Shown here: piece by piece, positions 8,674-19,163 of the stretch
How the letters are laid out: each line of letters begins with the position of its first letter
Position numbering within the stretch: position 1 is the stretch's first letter
Assembly: GCF_003651185.1 (NCBI RefSeq)
Contig: NZ_RCDC01000005.1
Location: 443,029-507,028 of the forward strand
Reading direction: 5' to 3'
Length of the DNA: 64,000 nucleotides
DNA from: Stenotrophomonas rhizophila
GTDB taxonomy: Bacteria > Pseudomonadota > Gammaproteobacteria > Xanthomonadales > Xanthomonadaceae
Position numbers and translations under genes: made by a program
Notes under the pieces: generated by a model
The model's database searches: none
What the model was told of the DNA's origin: nothing
The model's input: the letters and a program-made list of their open reading frames with translations, nothing else

Positions 8674-9267
8674 TCAACGCAGCGCGTTGGCCCGCTTTTC
8701 GTCGATCCACTTGGAGGCCTGCGCCGGCTCGTAGGCACGCATCCAGGCCAGCATTTCATCGATGTCCGAGCCATACCACAGATCCGCGCGCTGGGCCGGG
8801 TGCAGGAAGCGCTCTTCGACCATGCGATCGATCATGCCGATCAGAGGGGCATAGAAGCCGTCCACATCCAGGAACGCACAGGGCTTGTTGCCGATGCCCA
8901 GCTGGCGCCAGGTCAGCATCTCGAAGATTTCTTCCATGGTGCCGAAACCGCCGGGCAGGGCGACGAAGGCATCGGAGAGGTCGAACATGCGCGACTTGCG
9001 CTCGTGCATCGAACCGACGATTTCCAGCTCGGTCAGGCCGCGGTGGGCCACTTCCCAATCGGCCAGCTGCTGCGGGATCACGCCGGTGACTTCACCGCCG
9101 CCGGCGAGCACGGCGTTGGCCACGGTGCCCATCAGGCCGACGTTGCCGCCGCCGTAGACCAGGCGCAGGCCGTCGCGGGCGATGCGGTCACCCAACGCGA
9201 TGGCGCGCTCGGTGTAGACCGGCTTGCTGCCGGGGTTGGAACCACAGTAAACGCAAATCGACTTCAT
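8674..9267 (-). CDS. LOG-family phosphoribohydrolase
   Basis: Encodes 197 aa with the family signature PGGFGTMEE at residues 105-113 and MHERKS at 87-92. The N-terminus (ICVYCGSNPG) is a Rossmann-like strand and loop. LOG proteins release the base from nucleoside 5'-monophosphates, such as cytokinin ribotides or AMP-like substrates. The bacterial substrate is not certain from sequence. The start at 9267 is supported by AGGA eight bases upstream; upstream in-frame starts lack one. The gene ends 21 bp from the convergent GGDEF-EAL gene. A terminator-like hairpin lies in its 5' region. Confidence 0.85.
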   Translation of the reverse strand: MKSICVYCGSNPGSKPVYTERAIALGDRIARDGLRLVYGGGNVGLMGTVANAVLAGGGEVTGVIPQQLADWEVAHRGLTELEIVGSMHERKSRMFDLSDAFVALPGGFGTMEEIFEMLTWRQLGIGNKPCAFLDVDGFYAPLIGMIDRMVEERFLHPAQRADLWYGSDIDEMLAWMRAYEPAQASKWIDEKRANALR

Positions 9268-9305
9268 TGGATCTTCCTGTTGTCCGAATCTGTAGCGACC
9301 GGAAA

Positions 9306-9350
9306 CGAAAAAGCCCCGCCGATGACCGGTGCGCTGGTCTCGTGACGGGG
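9306..9350 (-). terminator. Terminator-like hairpin upstream of the LOG gene
   Basis: On the minus strand CCCCG (9346-9350 side) pairs with CGGGG (9313-9317 side) around an imperfect stem with an inner ACC/GGT pairing, followed by CTTTTTC. It lies 199 bp beyond the end of the aminotransferase gene and 39 bp before the LOG start codon. It could end the aminotransferase message or act as a leader attenuator for LOG. Confidence 0.5.
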
Positions 9351-9424
9351 TGTCGTTCCGCAGGTGCGGTGGCGGATTATCGCGCGTTTCGGGCGCGGGG
9401 GCCAATCGGCCATCGGTGACGACG

Positions 9425-9490
9425 GCCGAGCAACGGTCGGCTCCACCGGGATGGCGCACCGGGGCAGAGCCGGCCGTTGGTCGCCTGCCG
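9425..9490. repeat. Degenerate GTAG-type palindrome pair
   Basis: 9425-9446 on the minus strand begins GTGGAGCCGACCGTTG, a one-base variant of the GTAG-headed palindrome. 9465-9490 on the plus strand (AGAGCCGGCCGTTGGTC) is a decayed copy in the opposite orientation. Together they fill most of the 281-bp gap between the aminotransferase and LOG genes. A further small stem (GCGGGTtcacACCCGC) sits near 9529-9544. Confidence 0.6.
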
Positions 9491-9548
9491 TTTCTCGTAC
9501 CGTCGGTCGGCGACCCCCTGCGGGTTCACACCCGCAAGGAAGCCGGCC

Positions 9549-11045
9549 TCAGGCCGCCTGCGACTGCTCCCGGCGCGGACCTTCCTTCAACGCGCGGCCG
9601 ACCAGGCCGACCAGCAGGTCCAGCTCCTCGCCGTCCATGCCGAAGTGCGGGGTGAAGCGCAGCGAGTTCTCACCGCCATGGATCACATTGATGCCATGGT
9701 TGCGCAACCACTCTTCGGTGGAGCCGGTGCCGTAGCACTTGAACTGCGGGGCCAGCTCGCAGGAGAACAGCAGGCCGGTGCCCTGGACCTTGGTGATCAG
9801 CCCGCCCAGCTCGGTCTTGAGCTGTTCCAGCTTGCGCACGGCTTCCTCACCGCGCACGCGGATGTTCTCGCGCACCTGCGGGGTCAGCAGCGACAGTGTG
9901 GCGCAGGCCACGTCCAGCGCCCGCGGGTTGGAGGTCATGGTGTTGCCGTAGATGCCCTTGCGATACAGCTGCGCGGCGTGCTCGGTCACGGCCAGCACGG
10001 AGAGCGGGAACTGCGCCGCATTGAGCGCCTTGGAGTAGGTTTCCATGTCCGGCACGTCCAGGCCTTCAAAGCCCGGGTAATCCACGATCGACAGCACGCC
10101 GTGCGCGCGCAGGCCGGCCTGGATCGAGTCCAGCAGCAGCAGGCTGCCGTGCTGGCGGGTCAGTTCGCGGGCCAGCGCATAGAACGCGGGCGGCACCGAG
10201 CGGCCGGGGTCGCCTTCGCCCATCACCGGCTCCAGGAACACCGCTTCGATGAACCAGTGGTTCTGTTCGGCCTCGGCGAACACGCGCTTGAGCGCCACTT
10301 CATCATAGGGCGCGATCGCGATGACCGTGTCCTCGCCGCGGTAGCTGGCCAGGTGCTGCATGTAGGTCTTGCGACTGGAGTCGGAATACAGGCCCGGGCG
10401 GTCGGTGCGGCCGTGGAAACTGCCCTTGACCACCACGCGCTTGATTTTCGCACCGGCGTGGCGGGCGCCCGGATCGGTCTGCAGCTTGGCGTTGACGTCG
10501 GCGATGCGGGCAGCCAGCCCGACCGCTTCGGAGCCCGAATTCAGGCACATGAAGTGGCTGTACGGGCAGCCGCCGCGGCGGTGGCCGATCTCCTTGCGCA
10601 GGGCTTGGATGAAGCGCTGCTGGGACAGGCTGGGCGTCATCACATTGGCCATGACCTGCGGGGCCGCCATGGCCTCCATCACCGCCTCGGGGGTATGGCC
10701 GAAGCCGAGCATGCCGTAGCCGCCGGCGTCGTACAGCACCGCGCCCTTCAGGGTGACCACCCATGCGCCACGGGCGGCGAGGGCAACGTACGGGGTGACC
10801 GCATCATCGGCATAGAAATTGACGAAGCCCTCCTGCATCGCATCGATCTGGGCGCGCTCGTCCAGTGCCAGCAGGCCGCCAAGATCGGCGCGCACGCGCT
10901 CGAATTCAACGGCGGCGGCGTCGATGGCGGCGACCAGGGCGGGGTGGCCGGCGGCCAGGCGTTCGAGGGTGGCGTCATCCAGGCCGGAGGTGAGGCGGGT
11001 GCCGGGCTGGGCGCGGAGCGGGGCGAGACGTTCGATGAAGCTCAT
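9549..11045 (-). CDS. Class III PLP-dependent aminotransferase, substrate unknown
   Basis: Encodes 498 aa. The fold-type I pattern is clear: LNSGSEAVGLAARIADV (cofactor phosphate region), VVVKGSFHGRTD, EPVMGEGD, DSIQAGLRAHG, and the candidate PLP lysine K339 in TYSKALNA. The family includes ornithine, GABA, lysine and polyamine aminotransferases. DSIQAGL replaces the usual DEVQTG, and the region before the lysine is atypical, so I would not assign a substrate. Start 11045 is backed by an AGGAG site. It stands alone between a repeat-filled gap and a divergent queA. Confidence 0.75.
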   Translation of the reverse strand: MSFIERLAPLRAQPGTRLTSGLDDATLERLAAGHPALVAAIDAAAVEFERVRADLGGLLALDERAQIDAMQEGFVNFYADDAVTPYVALAARGAWVVTLKGAVLYDAGGYGMLGFGHTPEAVMEAMAAPQVMANVMTPSLSQQRFIQALRKEIGHRRGGCPYSHFMCLNSGSEAVGLAARIADVNAKLQTDPGARHAGAKIKRVVVKGSFHGRTDRPGLYSDSSRKTYMQHLASYRGEDTVIAIAPYDEVALKRVFAEAEQNHWFIEAVFLEPVMGEGDPGRSVPPAFYALARELTRQHGSLLLLDSIQAGLRAHGVLSIVDYPGFEGLDVPDMETYSKALNAAQFPLSVLAVTEHAAQLYRKGIYGNTMTSNPRALDVACATLSLLTPQVRENIRVRGEEAVRKLEQLKTELGGLITKVQGTGLLFSCELAPQFKCYGTGSTEEWLRNHGINVIHGGENSLRFTPHFGMDGEELDLLVGLVGRALKEGPRREQSQAA

Positions 11046-11252
11046 TGCAGATCTCCTGAAACGATGGCGGCACGGCGGAAAAGCAAAACGCGCGTCTATT
11101 CGCGCGCGCTTCGGGCATTCCTGCTCGTGCATCAGACTTCCGGCTCGATGCTAGCACGCGGTTTTTCGCGCGATAACCCCGTCAAAAACTGTTGCAAAGC
11201 AGCATTTTGCGCGACGTTTGGCGAATCCTTCGTTGCCACCGAGGGCCAGTCG

Positions 11253-11258
11253 TACAAT
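11253..11258 (+). promoter_or_regulatory. Candidate -10 box for queA
   Basis: TACAAT sits inside the sequence GTACAATGG, the same string found before uup at 31788. If this is the -10 box, the ATG it contains (11257) cannot be the queA start, which supports the TTG at 11293. No convincing -35 is seen. Confidence 0.4.
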
Positions 11259-11292
11259 GGCCGACATTGCCTACACGTTGCCGTGCGCTCCC

Positions 11293-13522
<2,230 letters not shown>

Positions 13523-13676
13523 AGTGACCCCCGCCGGCCGATCCGGCGCGCCGACCCTGCCAAACGGCCCAAGGACGAACTCCCGGGGCCATGGCATACT
13601 TCGAGGCTGACCCCCGTTTCGCGGCGACTCCCTGACCCTTCAAGGGGCAGGGCGCCTCCCAACCCAAGGACACACT

Positions 13677-14021
13677 ATGAACCTGCTCGCCTTCCTCATT
13701 CCCACCGCCAACGCCCAGGCCGCCGGTGGCCAGTCGCAGGGCATGGGCCTGACCACCCTGCTGTTCCCGATCATCCTGATCGCGATCATGTACTTCCTGA
13801 TGATCCGCCCGCAGATGAAGCGCCAGAAAGAACACAAGGCCATGCTGGAGAAGGTCAAGCGCGGTGATGAAGTGCTGACCAACGGCGGCATCGCCGGCGT
13901 GGTCACCGACATCGGCGACAACTTCATCACCATCGAAGTGGCCGAGAACGTGCGCATCCGCGTGCAGAAGGGCGCCGTGGGCAATGTGCTGCCGACCGGC
14001 ACGCTGAAGTCGGCCAACTGA
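13677..14021 (+). CDS. yajC: Sec translocon accessory protein YajC
   Basis: Encodes 114 aa with one membrane helix (LTTLLFPIILIAIMYFLMIR) followed by the cytosolic segment RPQMKRQKEHKAML and a small beta domain ending GTLKSAN. YajC associates with SecDF-SecYEG and modulates translocation. The AAGGA at 13666-13670 precedes the ATG at good spacing. The 154-bp gap after tgt holds two small GC hairpins (13532-13549 and 13630-13652) and a possible -10 (CATACT near 13594), so yajC may have its own promoter. Confidence 0.93.
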   Translation: MNLLAFLIPTANAQAAGGQSQGMGLTTLLFPIILIAIMYFLMIRPQMKRQKEHKAMLEKVKRGDEVLTNGGIAGVVTDIGDNFITIEVAENVRIRVQKGAVGNVLPTGTLKSAN

Positions 14022-14042
14022 TCCACCTCCTTTCCGTTCAAC

Positions 14043-14066
14043 CGCGGTGCCGGGACGGGCACCGCG
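14043..14066 (+). other. GC-rich hairpin between yajC and secD
   Basis: CGCGGTGCC pairs perfectly with GGCACCGCG around a six-base loop, ending 13 bases before the secD start codon. There is no T-run, so it is not a terminator. It may protect the yajC message end or restrict ribosome access to secD. Confidence 0.45.
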
Positions 14067-14079
14067 CGGGACCCAAGCA

Positions 14080-15933
14080 ATGCTCGAATTTCCACGCTGG
14101 AAGTATTTCCTCATCCTGATCGTGCTGGCGGTCAGTGCGTTGTACGCACTGCCCAACATCTACCAGAAGGACCCTGCCGTGCAGATCACCGCCAATCGTG
14201 GCGGGCAGATCGACGACGCCCTGCGCGACCGCGTGCTGGGTGACCTCAAGCAGGCCGGCGTGGAGCCGTTGTCGGTGGCCAAGGAAGGCGACAGCCTGAT
14301 CGTGCGCCTGCCGACGCTGCAGGCGCAGACCGCCGCCAACGACGCCCTGCGCGACGAGATGGGCGAGGACTACGTGGTTGCCCTGAACCTTGCCTCCACC
14401 GTGCCGGAGTGGCTGAGCGACCTCGGCGCCAAGCCGATGGTGCTGGGCCTGGATCTGCAGGGCGGCGTGCACTTCGTGCTGCAGGTCGACCAGAAGGCCG
14501 CACTGGACAAGCGTCTGGACGCCTACGCCGAAGACGTGCGCACCAGCCTGCGCGATGCCCGCATCGCCTACCAGTCGGTCGAACGCCGTGGCGACAACAC
14601 CATCGTGGCGAGCATCAGCCCGTCCGCCGGTGCCGATGCCGCCGCGCGTGCCCGCGAAGTGATGGTCAAGGCGCAGCCGACGCTGGGCTACGAGGTGGCG
14701 GGCAACCGCATCACCGTGAGCATGCCGGAGGCCGAACTGACCGCGATCGCCAACGGCGCCATCGAGCAGAACGTCAACACGCTGCGCAACCGTGTCAATC
14801 AGCTCGGTGTTTCCGAGCCGATCATCCAGCGTCAGGGTGCCGACCGTGTGGTCGTGCAGCTGCCGGGTGTGCAGGACACCGCCGAAGCCAAGCGCATGAT
14901 CGGTGCCACCGCGACGCTGGAATACCGCGCCGTGGTCGAGGGCAATGCCCAGGACGCGATCACCAGTGGCCGCATTCCGCCGGAGGCCAAGGTCTACCAG
15001 CAGCGTGACAATCGCGGCCCGATCCTGCTCAACAAGCGCGTGATCGTGACCGGTGACCAGATGGTCGCCGCACAGGCCACCACCGACCAGAACGGCGCCG
15101 CGGCGGTGAGCGTGACGCTGAACAATGTCGGCGGCCAGCGCATGTTCGATTTCACCAGCGCCAACGTCAACAAGCCGATGGCGGTGGTCTACACCGAGCG
15201 CATCCCGACCGTGAACGTGGTCGATGGCAAGGAAGTGCGCAGCTTCCGCGTCAAGGAAGAAGTGATCTCGGTCGCCAATATCAACGGCGTGTTCGGCAAG
15301 AACTTCCAGACCACCGGCCTTGAGAAGACCGAGGCGGAAAATCTGGCCAAACTGCTGAAATCCGGTTCGCTGGCTGCACCGATGGACTTCGTTGAAGAAC
15401 GCATCGTCGGCCCGAGCCTGGGTGCGGAGAACGTCGAGCGCGGCGTGACCGCGGTCGGCTTCGCGTTCCTGTTCACCCTGATCTTCTTCACCGTGTACTA
15501 CCGCATGTTCGGCGTGATCACCTCGGTGGCCATGCTGTTCAACCTGCTGATCGTGGTGGCGGTGATGTCGCTGTTCAGTGCGACGATGACGCTGCCCGGC
15601 TTCGCCGGTCTGGCGCTGTCGATCGGCCTGTCGGTCGACGCCAACGTGCTGATCAACGAACGTATCCGTGAAGAGCTGCGGGCCGGCATGCCACCCAAGA
15701 CGGCCATCGTGGCCGGTTACGAGAAGGCTTCCGGGACCATCCTGGACGCCAACCTCACCGGCATCCTGGCGGGTGTGGCGTTGTATGCGTTCGGTACCGG
15801 TCCGTTGAAGGGCTTCGCCGTGACCATGATCGTCGGCATCCTGGCCTCCATGTTCACTGCAATTACCGTCTCGCGTGCCCTTGCCGTGCTGGTCTACAGC
15901 CGCCGCAAGAAGCTCAAGACCCTGGCCATCTGA
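14080..15933 (+). CDS. secD: Protein translocase subunit SecD
   Basis: Encodes 617 aa. An N-terminal membrane helix (YFLILIVLAVSALYALPNIY) is followed by a large periplasmic domain with LGLDLQGGVHFVLQVD (the D1 motif) and NTLRNRVNQLGVSEP, then five C-terminal membrane helices including LALSIGLSVDANVLINERIR, the proton-conducting segment with its key aspartate. It uses the proton gradient to pull proteins out on the periplasmic side, together with SecF. It is cotranscribed with yajC and secF. Confidence 0.95.
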   Translation: MLEFPRWKYFLILIVLAVSALYALPNIYQKDPAVQITANRGGQIDDALRDRVLGDLKQAGVEPLSVAKEGDSLIVRLPTLQAQTAANDALRDEMGEDYVVALNLASTVPEWLSDLGAKPMVLGLDLQGGVHFVLQVDQKAALDKRLDAYAEDVRTSLRDARIAYQSVERRGDNTIVASISPSAGADAAARAREVMVKAQPTLGYEVAGNRITVSMPEAELTAIANGAIEQNVNTLRNRVNQLGVSEPIIQRQGADRVVVQLPGVQDTAEAKRMIGATATLEYRAVVEGNAQDAITSGRIPPEAKVYQQRDNRGPILLNKRVIVTGDQMVAAQATTDQNGAAAVSVTLNNVGGQRMFDFTSANVNKPMAVVYTERIPTVNVVDGKEVRSFRVKEEVISVANINGVFGKNFQTTGLEKTEAENLAKLLKSGSLAAPMDFVEERIVGPSLGAENVERGVTAVGFAFLFTLIFFTVYYRMFGVITSVAMLFNLLIVVAVMSLFSATMTLPGFAGLALSIGLSVDANVLINERIREELRAGMPPKTAIVAGYEKASGTILDANLTGILAGVALYAFGTGPLKGFAVTMIVGILASMFTAITVSRALAVLVYSRRKKLKTLAI

Positions 15934-15952
15934 CGGGAAGCGAATAGAAACC

Positions 15953-16927
15953 ATGAAACTTTTCCCGTTGCATCTGATCCCGAACGACACCAAGTTCGAC
16001 TTCATGCGCACCCGCTGGGTGGCCATCGGTCTGGCGGCGCTGGTGTTCATTGCCGCCATCGGCTGCATTGCCTTCAAGGGCTTCAACTACGCGCTGGACT
16101 TCACCGGCGGCACCGTGGTCGAAGTCCGCTTCGACAAGCCCGCTGACGTCGATGCCGTGCGCGAGCATCTGGAAGGTGCCGGTTATGCCGGTGCCCAGGT
16201 GCAGAGCTTCGGCAGCGGCAGCAATCTGCTGATCCGTCTGCAGCCGCAGGAGATGGCCGAAGGCGAGAACGCCGGTGAGGCCAACAACCGCACCGCCGAA
16301 GCCGTGCAGAAGGCGATCTCGATGGAGGGCAACCAGGCCGCCATCGTGGGTGCCGAGTTCGTCGGCCCGCAGGTCGGTAAGGAGCTGGCGCTGAACGGCC
16401 TGTACGCGGCGCTGTTCGTGCTGATCGGCTTCCTGATCTACATCGGTTTCCGCTTCGAGTGGAAGTTCGCGATGGTGGCGATCATCACCACGCTGTTCGA
16501 CGTGCTGGTGGTGGCGGGTTACTTCTCGCTGAGTGGCCGTGAGTTCGATCTGACCGTGCTGGCCGGCCTGCTGTCGGTGATGGGCTTCTCGATCAACGAC
16601 ACCATCGTGGTGTTCGACCGTGTGCGTGAGAACTTCCGCAGCCTGCGTGTGGAGCCGCTGGAAGTGATGAACCGTTCGATCAACCAGACGCTGTCGCGCA
16701 CGATCATCACTTCGCTGGTGTTCTTCCTGTCGGTGCTGGCGCTGTATCTGTACGGCGGTGGTTCGCTGGAAGGGCTGGCGCTGAGCCAGATGATCGGTGC
16801 GGTGATCGGTACGCTGTCGTCGATCTTCATTGCCTGCCCGCTGCTGACCATGGGCGCGCTGGCGGTGACCAAGCAGGATCTGCTGCCGAAGGCCAAGGAC
16901 GTGGAAGCGTTGGAGCGTCGTCCGTAA
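15953..16927 (+). CDS. secF: Protein translocase subunit SecF
   Basis: Encodes 324 aa with six membrane helices. Key motifs are FNYALDFTGGTVVEVRF in the first periplasmic domain and VMGFSINDTIVVFDRVREN in helix 4, with the conserved aspartate. It starts 20 bp after secD. It forms the SecDF complex that drives late steps of protein export. A strong intrinsic terminator follows 24 bp after the stop, closing the yajC-secD-secF unit. Confidence 0.95.
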   Translation: MKLFPLHLIPNDTKFDFMRTRWVAIGLAALVFIAAIGCIAFKGFNYALDFTGGTVVEVRFDKPADVDAVREHLEGAGYAGAQVQSFGSGSNLLIRLQPQEMAEGENAGEANNRTAEAVQKAISMEGNQAAIVGAEFVGPQVGKELALNGLYAALFVLIGFLIYIGFRFEWKFAMVAIITTLFDVLVVAGYFSLSGREFDLTVLAGLLSVMGFSINDTIVVFDRVRENFRSLRVEPLEVMNRSINQTLSRTIITSLVFFLSVLALYLYGGGSLEGLALSQMIGAVIGTLSSIFIACPLLTMGALAVTKQDLLPKAKDVEALERRP

Positions 16928-16951
16928 GGTTGCTGGTGGTTTGAAACATCT

Positions 16952-16985
16952 GAAAGGCCGCGCATTGCGCGGCCTTTCTTTTTGT
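16952..16985 (+). terminator. Intrinsic terminator after secF
   Basis: A perfect 12-bp stem (GAAAGGCCGCGC / GCGCGGCCTTTC) with the loop ATT is followed by TTTTTG. It ends the Sec operon. Confidence 0.92.
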
Positions 16986-16990
16986 TCAGG

Positions 16991-17073
16991 GCCAGAGCCA
17001 GAGCCGCAGCCGAAGCGAGAGCCAGAGCCAGAGCCGCAGCCGAAGCGAGAGCCAGAGCCAGAGCCAGAGCCAG
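16991..17073 (+). repeat. Tandem repeat built from AGAGCC/GCAGCC hexamers
   Basis: A 30-bp unit (16991-17020) is repeated exactly at 17021-17050 and followed by a partial third copy of AGAGCC units to 17073. All units are multiples of six bases, which suggests slippage expansion. It begins directly after the secF terminator and does not lie in a convincing gene. Confidence 0.8.
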
Positions 17074-17098
17074 GGCGGCGCCTTGGATGCTCACTGTT

Positions 17099-17210
17099 GG
17101 AGGGCGACGGATAGCGCTGTGCTGGACCCGCCGTAAACCCATCCTTGGGGGCTCGTGAGCGCCATCCATGGCGCTCCAACGGTCCTGCACAGCGCTATCC
17201 GTCACCCTCC
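17099..17210 (-). repeat. Structured palindromic element, copy A
   Basis: Arms 17099-17122 and 17187-17210 pair over 24 bp with one mismatch, then continue through GGACC (17124-17128) with GGTCC (17181-17185). Read on the minus strand the interior contains a hairpin GAGCGCCAT/ATGGCGCTC followed by GAGCCCCCAAGGATGGGTTT. Copies B and C share this interior, but the arm sequence is unique to this copy. It lies between the secF terminator and fabV. Confidence 0.8.
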
Positions 17211-17436
17211 AGACAGGGGGCTGGATGGCGGTTGGTAGGGCAGAGCGAAGCAAGGCAAAGCCACGCAAAGTCACGCAAAGCAAAGCAACGGCACCCGCGC
17301 TGGCGTGGATCTACGCGGGGCAAGCATCGGTCTTGGCGTTGGTGGCTCTCTACACGCGCGATCCTGGTTCGGCGACAGTCGGCCAATCTCCAGGATTCAG
17401 CATCCAATGCACTCGTCATAACGCCAGGTGTTCCGT

Positions 17437-17463
17437 GTAGAGCCACGCCATGCGTGGCGGCTC
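17437..17463 (+). repeat. GTAG-type palindrome
   Basis: GTAG head followed by a stem GCCACGC/GCGTGGC with the loop CAT. This variant has an ACGCC core rather than the CCGGCC or CCGACC core seen elsewhere in the window. Confidence 0.75.
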
Positions 17464-17492
17464 TCCCGTCCGCAGCGGCCGTGTGTCAGGCA

Positions 17493-17594
17493 GGGGCCGG
17501 TGAGGGCAGGGCGGGACCGTCACCCGCAGGGATGCGGGTGTCGAGCCTCCAGGGACGGATTCACGGCGCGTCCCGGTCTGCCCTCACCGGTCCC
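17493..17594 (+). repeat. Structured palindromic element, copy B
   Basis: Arms 17493-17517 and 17570-17594 pair over 25 positions, with two G-U pairs and one mismatch. The inner hairpin is CCCGCA/TGCGGG, unrelated in sequence to the inner hairpins of copies A and C but equally well paired. The following segment GAGCCTCCAGGGACGG and the junction string CACGGCGCGTCCC match copy C closely. It lies 160 bp before fabV. Confidence 0.78.
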
Positions 17595-17754
17595 AGGCCT
17601 ACAGGGAACAACACGGCGCCATACACCCCCGTCGGTTGTACTCCGCAGCGCTGCGCACTACGATCCCTTGCGTTCCGCGCAGCCGCTCCGGTGGCGCGCG
17701 ACCTCCCTTTTCATCGCGCCGGTCCGCCCTGCGCCAGTCCCCCTCGAGGTTTAC

Positions 17755-19014
17755 ATGGTCATCAAACCGCGTGTGCGCGGCTTCATCTGCGTCACCACCC
17801 ATCCCGTCGGCTGCGATGCGGCCGTCAAGCAGCAGATCGATTACATCCAGTCCAAGCCGAAGATCACCAACGGCCCGAAGAAGGTGCTGGTGCTCGGCGC
17901 CTCCACCGGCTACGGGCTGGCTGCGCGCATCACCGCTGCCTTCGGCAGCGATGCCGCCACGTTGGGTGTGTTCTTCGAGCGCCCGGGCACCGAGACCAAG
18001 CCCGGCACCGCTGGCTGGTACAACACCGCCGCGTTCCATAAGTACGCCGATCAGGCCGGTCTGTACGCCAAGAGCGTCAACGGCGATGCGTTCTCCGATG
18101 AGGTCAAGGCCAAGGTCATCGAGCTGATCAAGCAGGACCTCGGCCAGGTCGACCAGGTGGTGTACAGCCTGGCCGCGCCGCGCCGCAAGCATCCCAAGAC
18201 CGGTGAAGTGATCAGCTCCACGCTCAAGCCGATCGGTGCGCCGATCACGCTGCGTGGCCTGGATACGGACAAGGAAGTGATCACCGAGACCACGATCGAG
18301 CCGGCCACGCCGGAAGAGATCGCCGGCACCGTCGCCGTCATGGGCGGCGAAGACTGGCAGATGTGGATCGATGCGCTGCTCGAGGCCGGTGTGCTGGCCG
18401 AGGGCGCGACCACCACGGCCTTCACCTACGTCGGTGAGGAGATCACCCAGGCGATCTACTGGAACGGCTCCATCGGTGCGGCGAAGAAGGACCTGGACGA
18501 GAAGGTCGTCGGCCTGCGCCAGAAGCTGGCCCCGATCGGTGGCGATGCGCGCGTGTCGGTGCTCAAGGCGGTGGTCACCCAGGCCAGCTCGGCGATCCCG
18601 ACCATGCCGCTGTACCTGTCGCTGTTGTTCAAGGTGATGAAGGCCAAGGGCACGCACGAAGGCTGCATCGAGCAGCTCGATACCCTGTACGACATCCTCT
18701 ACGGCGGCAAGGACGCGGGCACCGCATCCGAGCGCCTGCGTCACGATCTGGTCGCCGATGGCGGGCGCAAGGTCGCGCTGATCGATGACGCCGGCCGCCT
18801 GCGCGCGGATTACAAGGAAATGGCACCGGAGGTGCAGGGCGAGGTGGTCGCGCTGTGGCCGCAGGTGACCAACGAGAACCTGTACGAGATCAGCGATCTG
18901 GCCGGCTACAAGGCCGACTTCCTGCGTCTGTTCGGGTTCGGCGTGGAGGGCGTGGATTACGACGCCGATGTCGCCACCGATGTGAAGATTCCGAACCTGG
19001 TCGAGATGGCCTGA
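17755..19014 (+). CDS. fabV: Trans-2-enoyl-ACP/CoA reductase FabV
   Basis: Reduces the enoyl-ACP double bond in the last step of each fatty-acid elongation cycle, using NADH. The 419 aa protein starts [19 protein letters not shown], the standard FabV N-terminus. The dinucleotide loop is [11 protein letters not shown] (about 47-57), and Y235 and K244 form the YX8K catalytic pair. FabV enzymes are typically insensitive to triclosan, so the host may tolerate it; that is known of the family, not shown here. The GAGGT before the ATG fixes the start. It appears to be transcribed alone after a long repeat-rich leader region. Confidence 0.95.
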   Translation: MVIKPRVRGFICVTTHPVGCDAAVKQQIDYIQSKPKITNGPKKVLVLGASTGYGLAARITAAFGSDAATLGVFFERPGTETKPGTAGWYNTAAFHKYADQAGLYAKSVNGDAFSDEVKAKVIELIKQDLGQVDQVVYSLAAPRRKHPKTGEVISSTLKPIGAPITLRGLDTDKEVITETTIEPATPEEIAGTVAVMGGEDWQMWIDALLEAGVLAEGATTTAFTYVGEEITQAIYWNGSIGAAKKDLDEKVVGLRQKLAPIGGDARVSVLKAVVTQASSAIPTMPLYLSLLFKVMKAKGTHEGCIEQLDTLYDILYGGKDAGTASERLRHDLVADGGRKVALIDDAGRLRADYKEMAPEVQGEVVALWPQVTNENLYEISDLAGYKADFLRLFGFGVEGVDYDADVATDVKIPNLVEMA

Positions 19015-19026
19015 TCGGAAGGAGGG

Positions 19027-19051
19027 ATGCCGACCAACGGTCGGCATCTAC
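19027..19051 (-). repeat. GTAG-type palindrome after fabV
   Basis: On the minus strand it reads GTAGATGCCGACCGTTGG and on through GTCGGCAT. A second perfect stem GTCACGACC/GGTCGTGAC (19135-19155) sits just before the end of the convergent fimX-like gene but lacks the GTAG head. Confidence 0.8.
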
Positions 19052-19163
19052 CGGTGCGGTGCGTGCCCGGATGGCCGCGCGGCGCGTCCGTTGATGCCCG
19101 GGCGGTGCGGCTCCTGATGCGCGGGAGACGGCAGGTCACGACCGTGGGTCGTGACGCATCCCG

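Larger units (their letters stand above)
16986..17754. other. Repeat-filled 0.8-kb gap between secF and fabV
   Basis: I find no convincing gene here. From left to right it holds a hexamer-based tandem repeat (16991-17073), structured element A (17099-17210), a short A/G-rich run of CAAAG units (about 17251-17292), a GTAG palindrome (17437-17463) and structured element B (17493-17594). Open frames crossing it change frame at each repeat, and no ribosome binding site was found for any of them except at fabV. A CGAGGT site at 17745-17750 serves fabV. Confidence 0.7.

Noticed and set aside
11257..11292. Longer queA starting at the ATG at 11257
   Set aside because: The ATG lies inside a TACAAT promoter box, and the QueA family begins exactly at the TTG at 11293. 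It remains possible.
17099..17594. Insertion sequence or MITE
   Set aside because: No transposase, no target-site duplications I can identify, and the arms differ between copies, which is unlike terminal inverted repeats of one mobile element.
16928..17754. Additional protein gene between secF and fabV
   Set aside because: Open frames exist, but each crosses palindromes or the hexamer repeat, has no ribosome binding site and shows no recognisable sequence.
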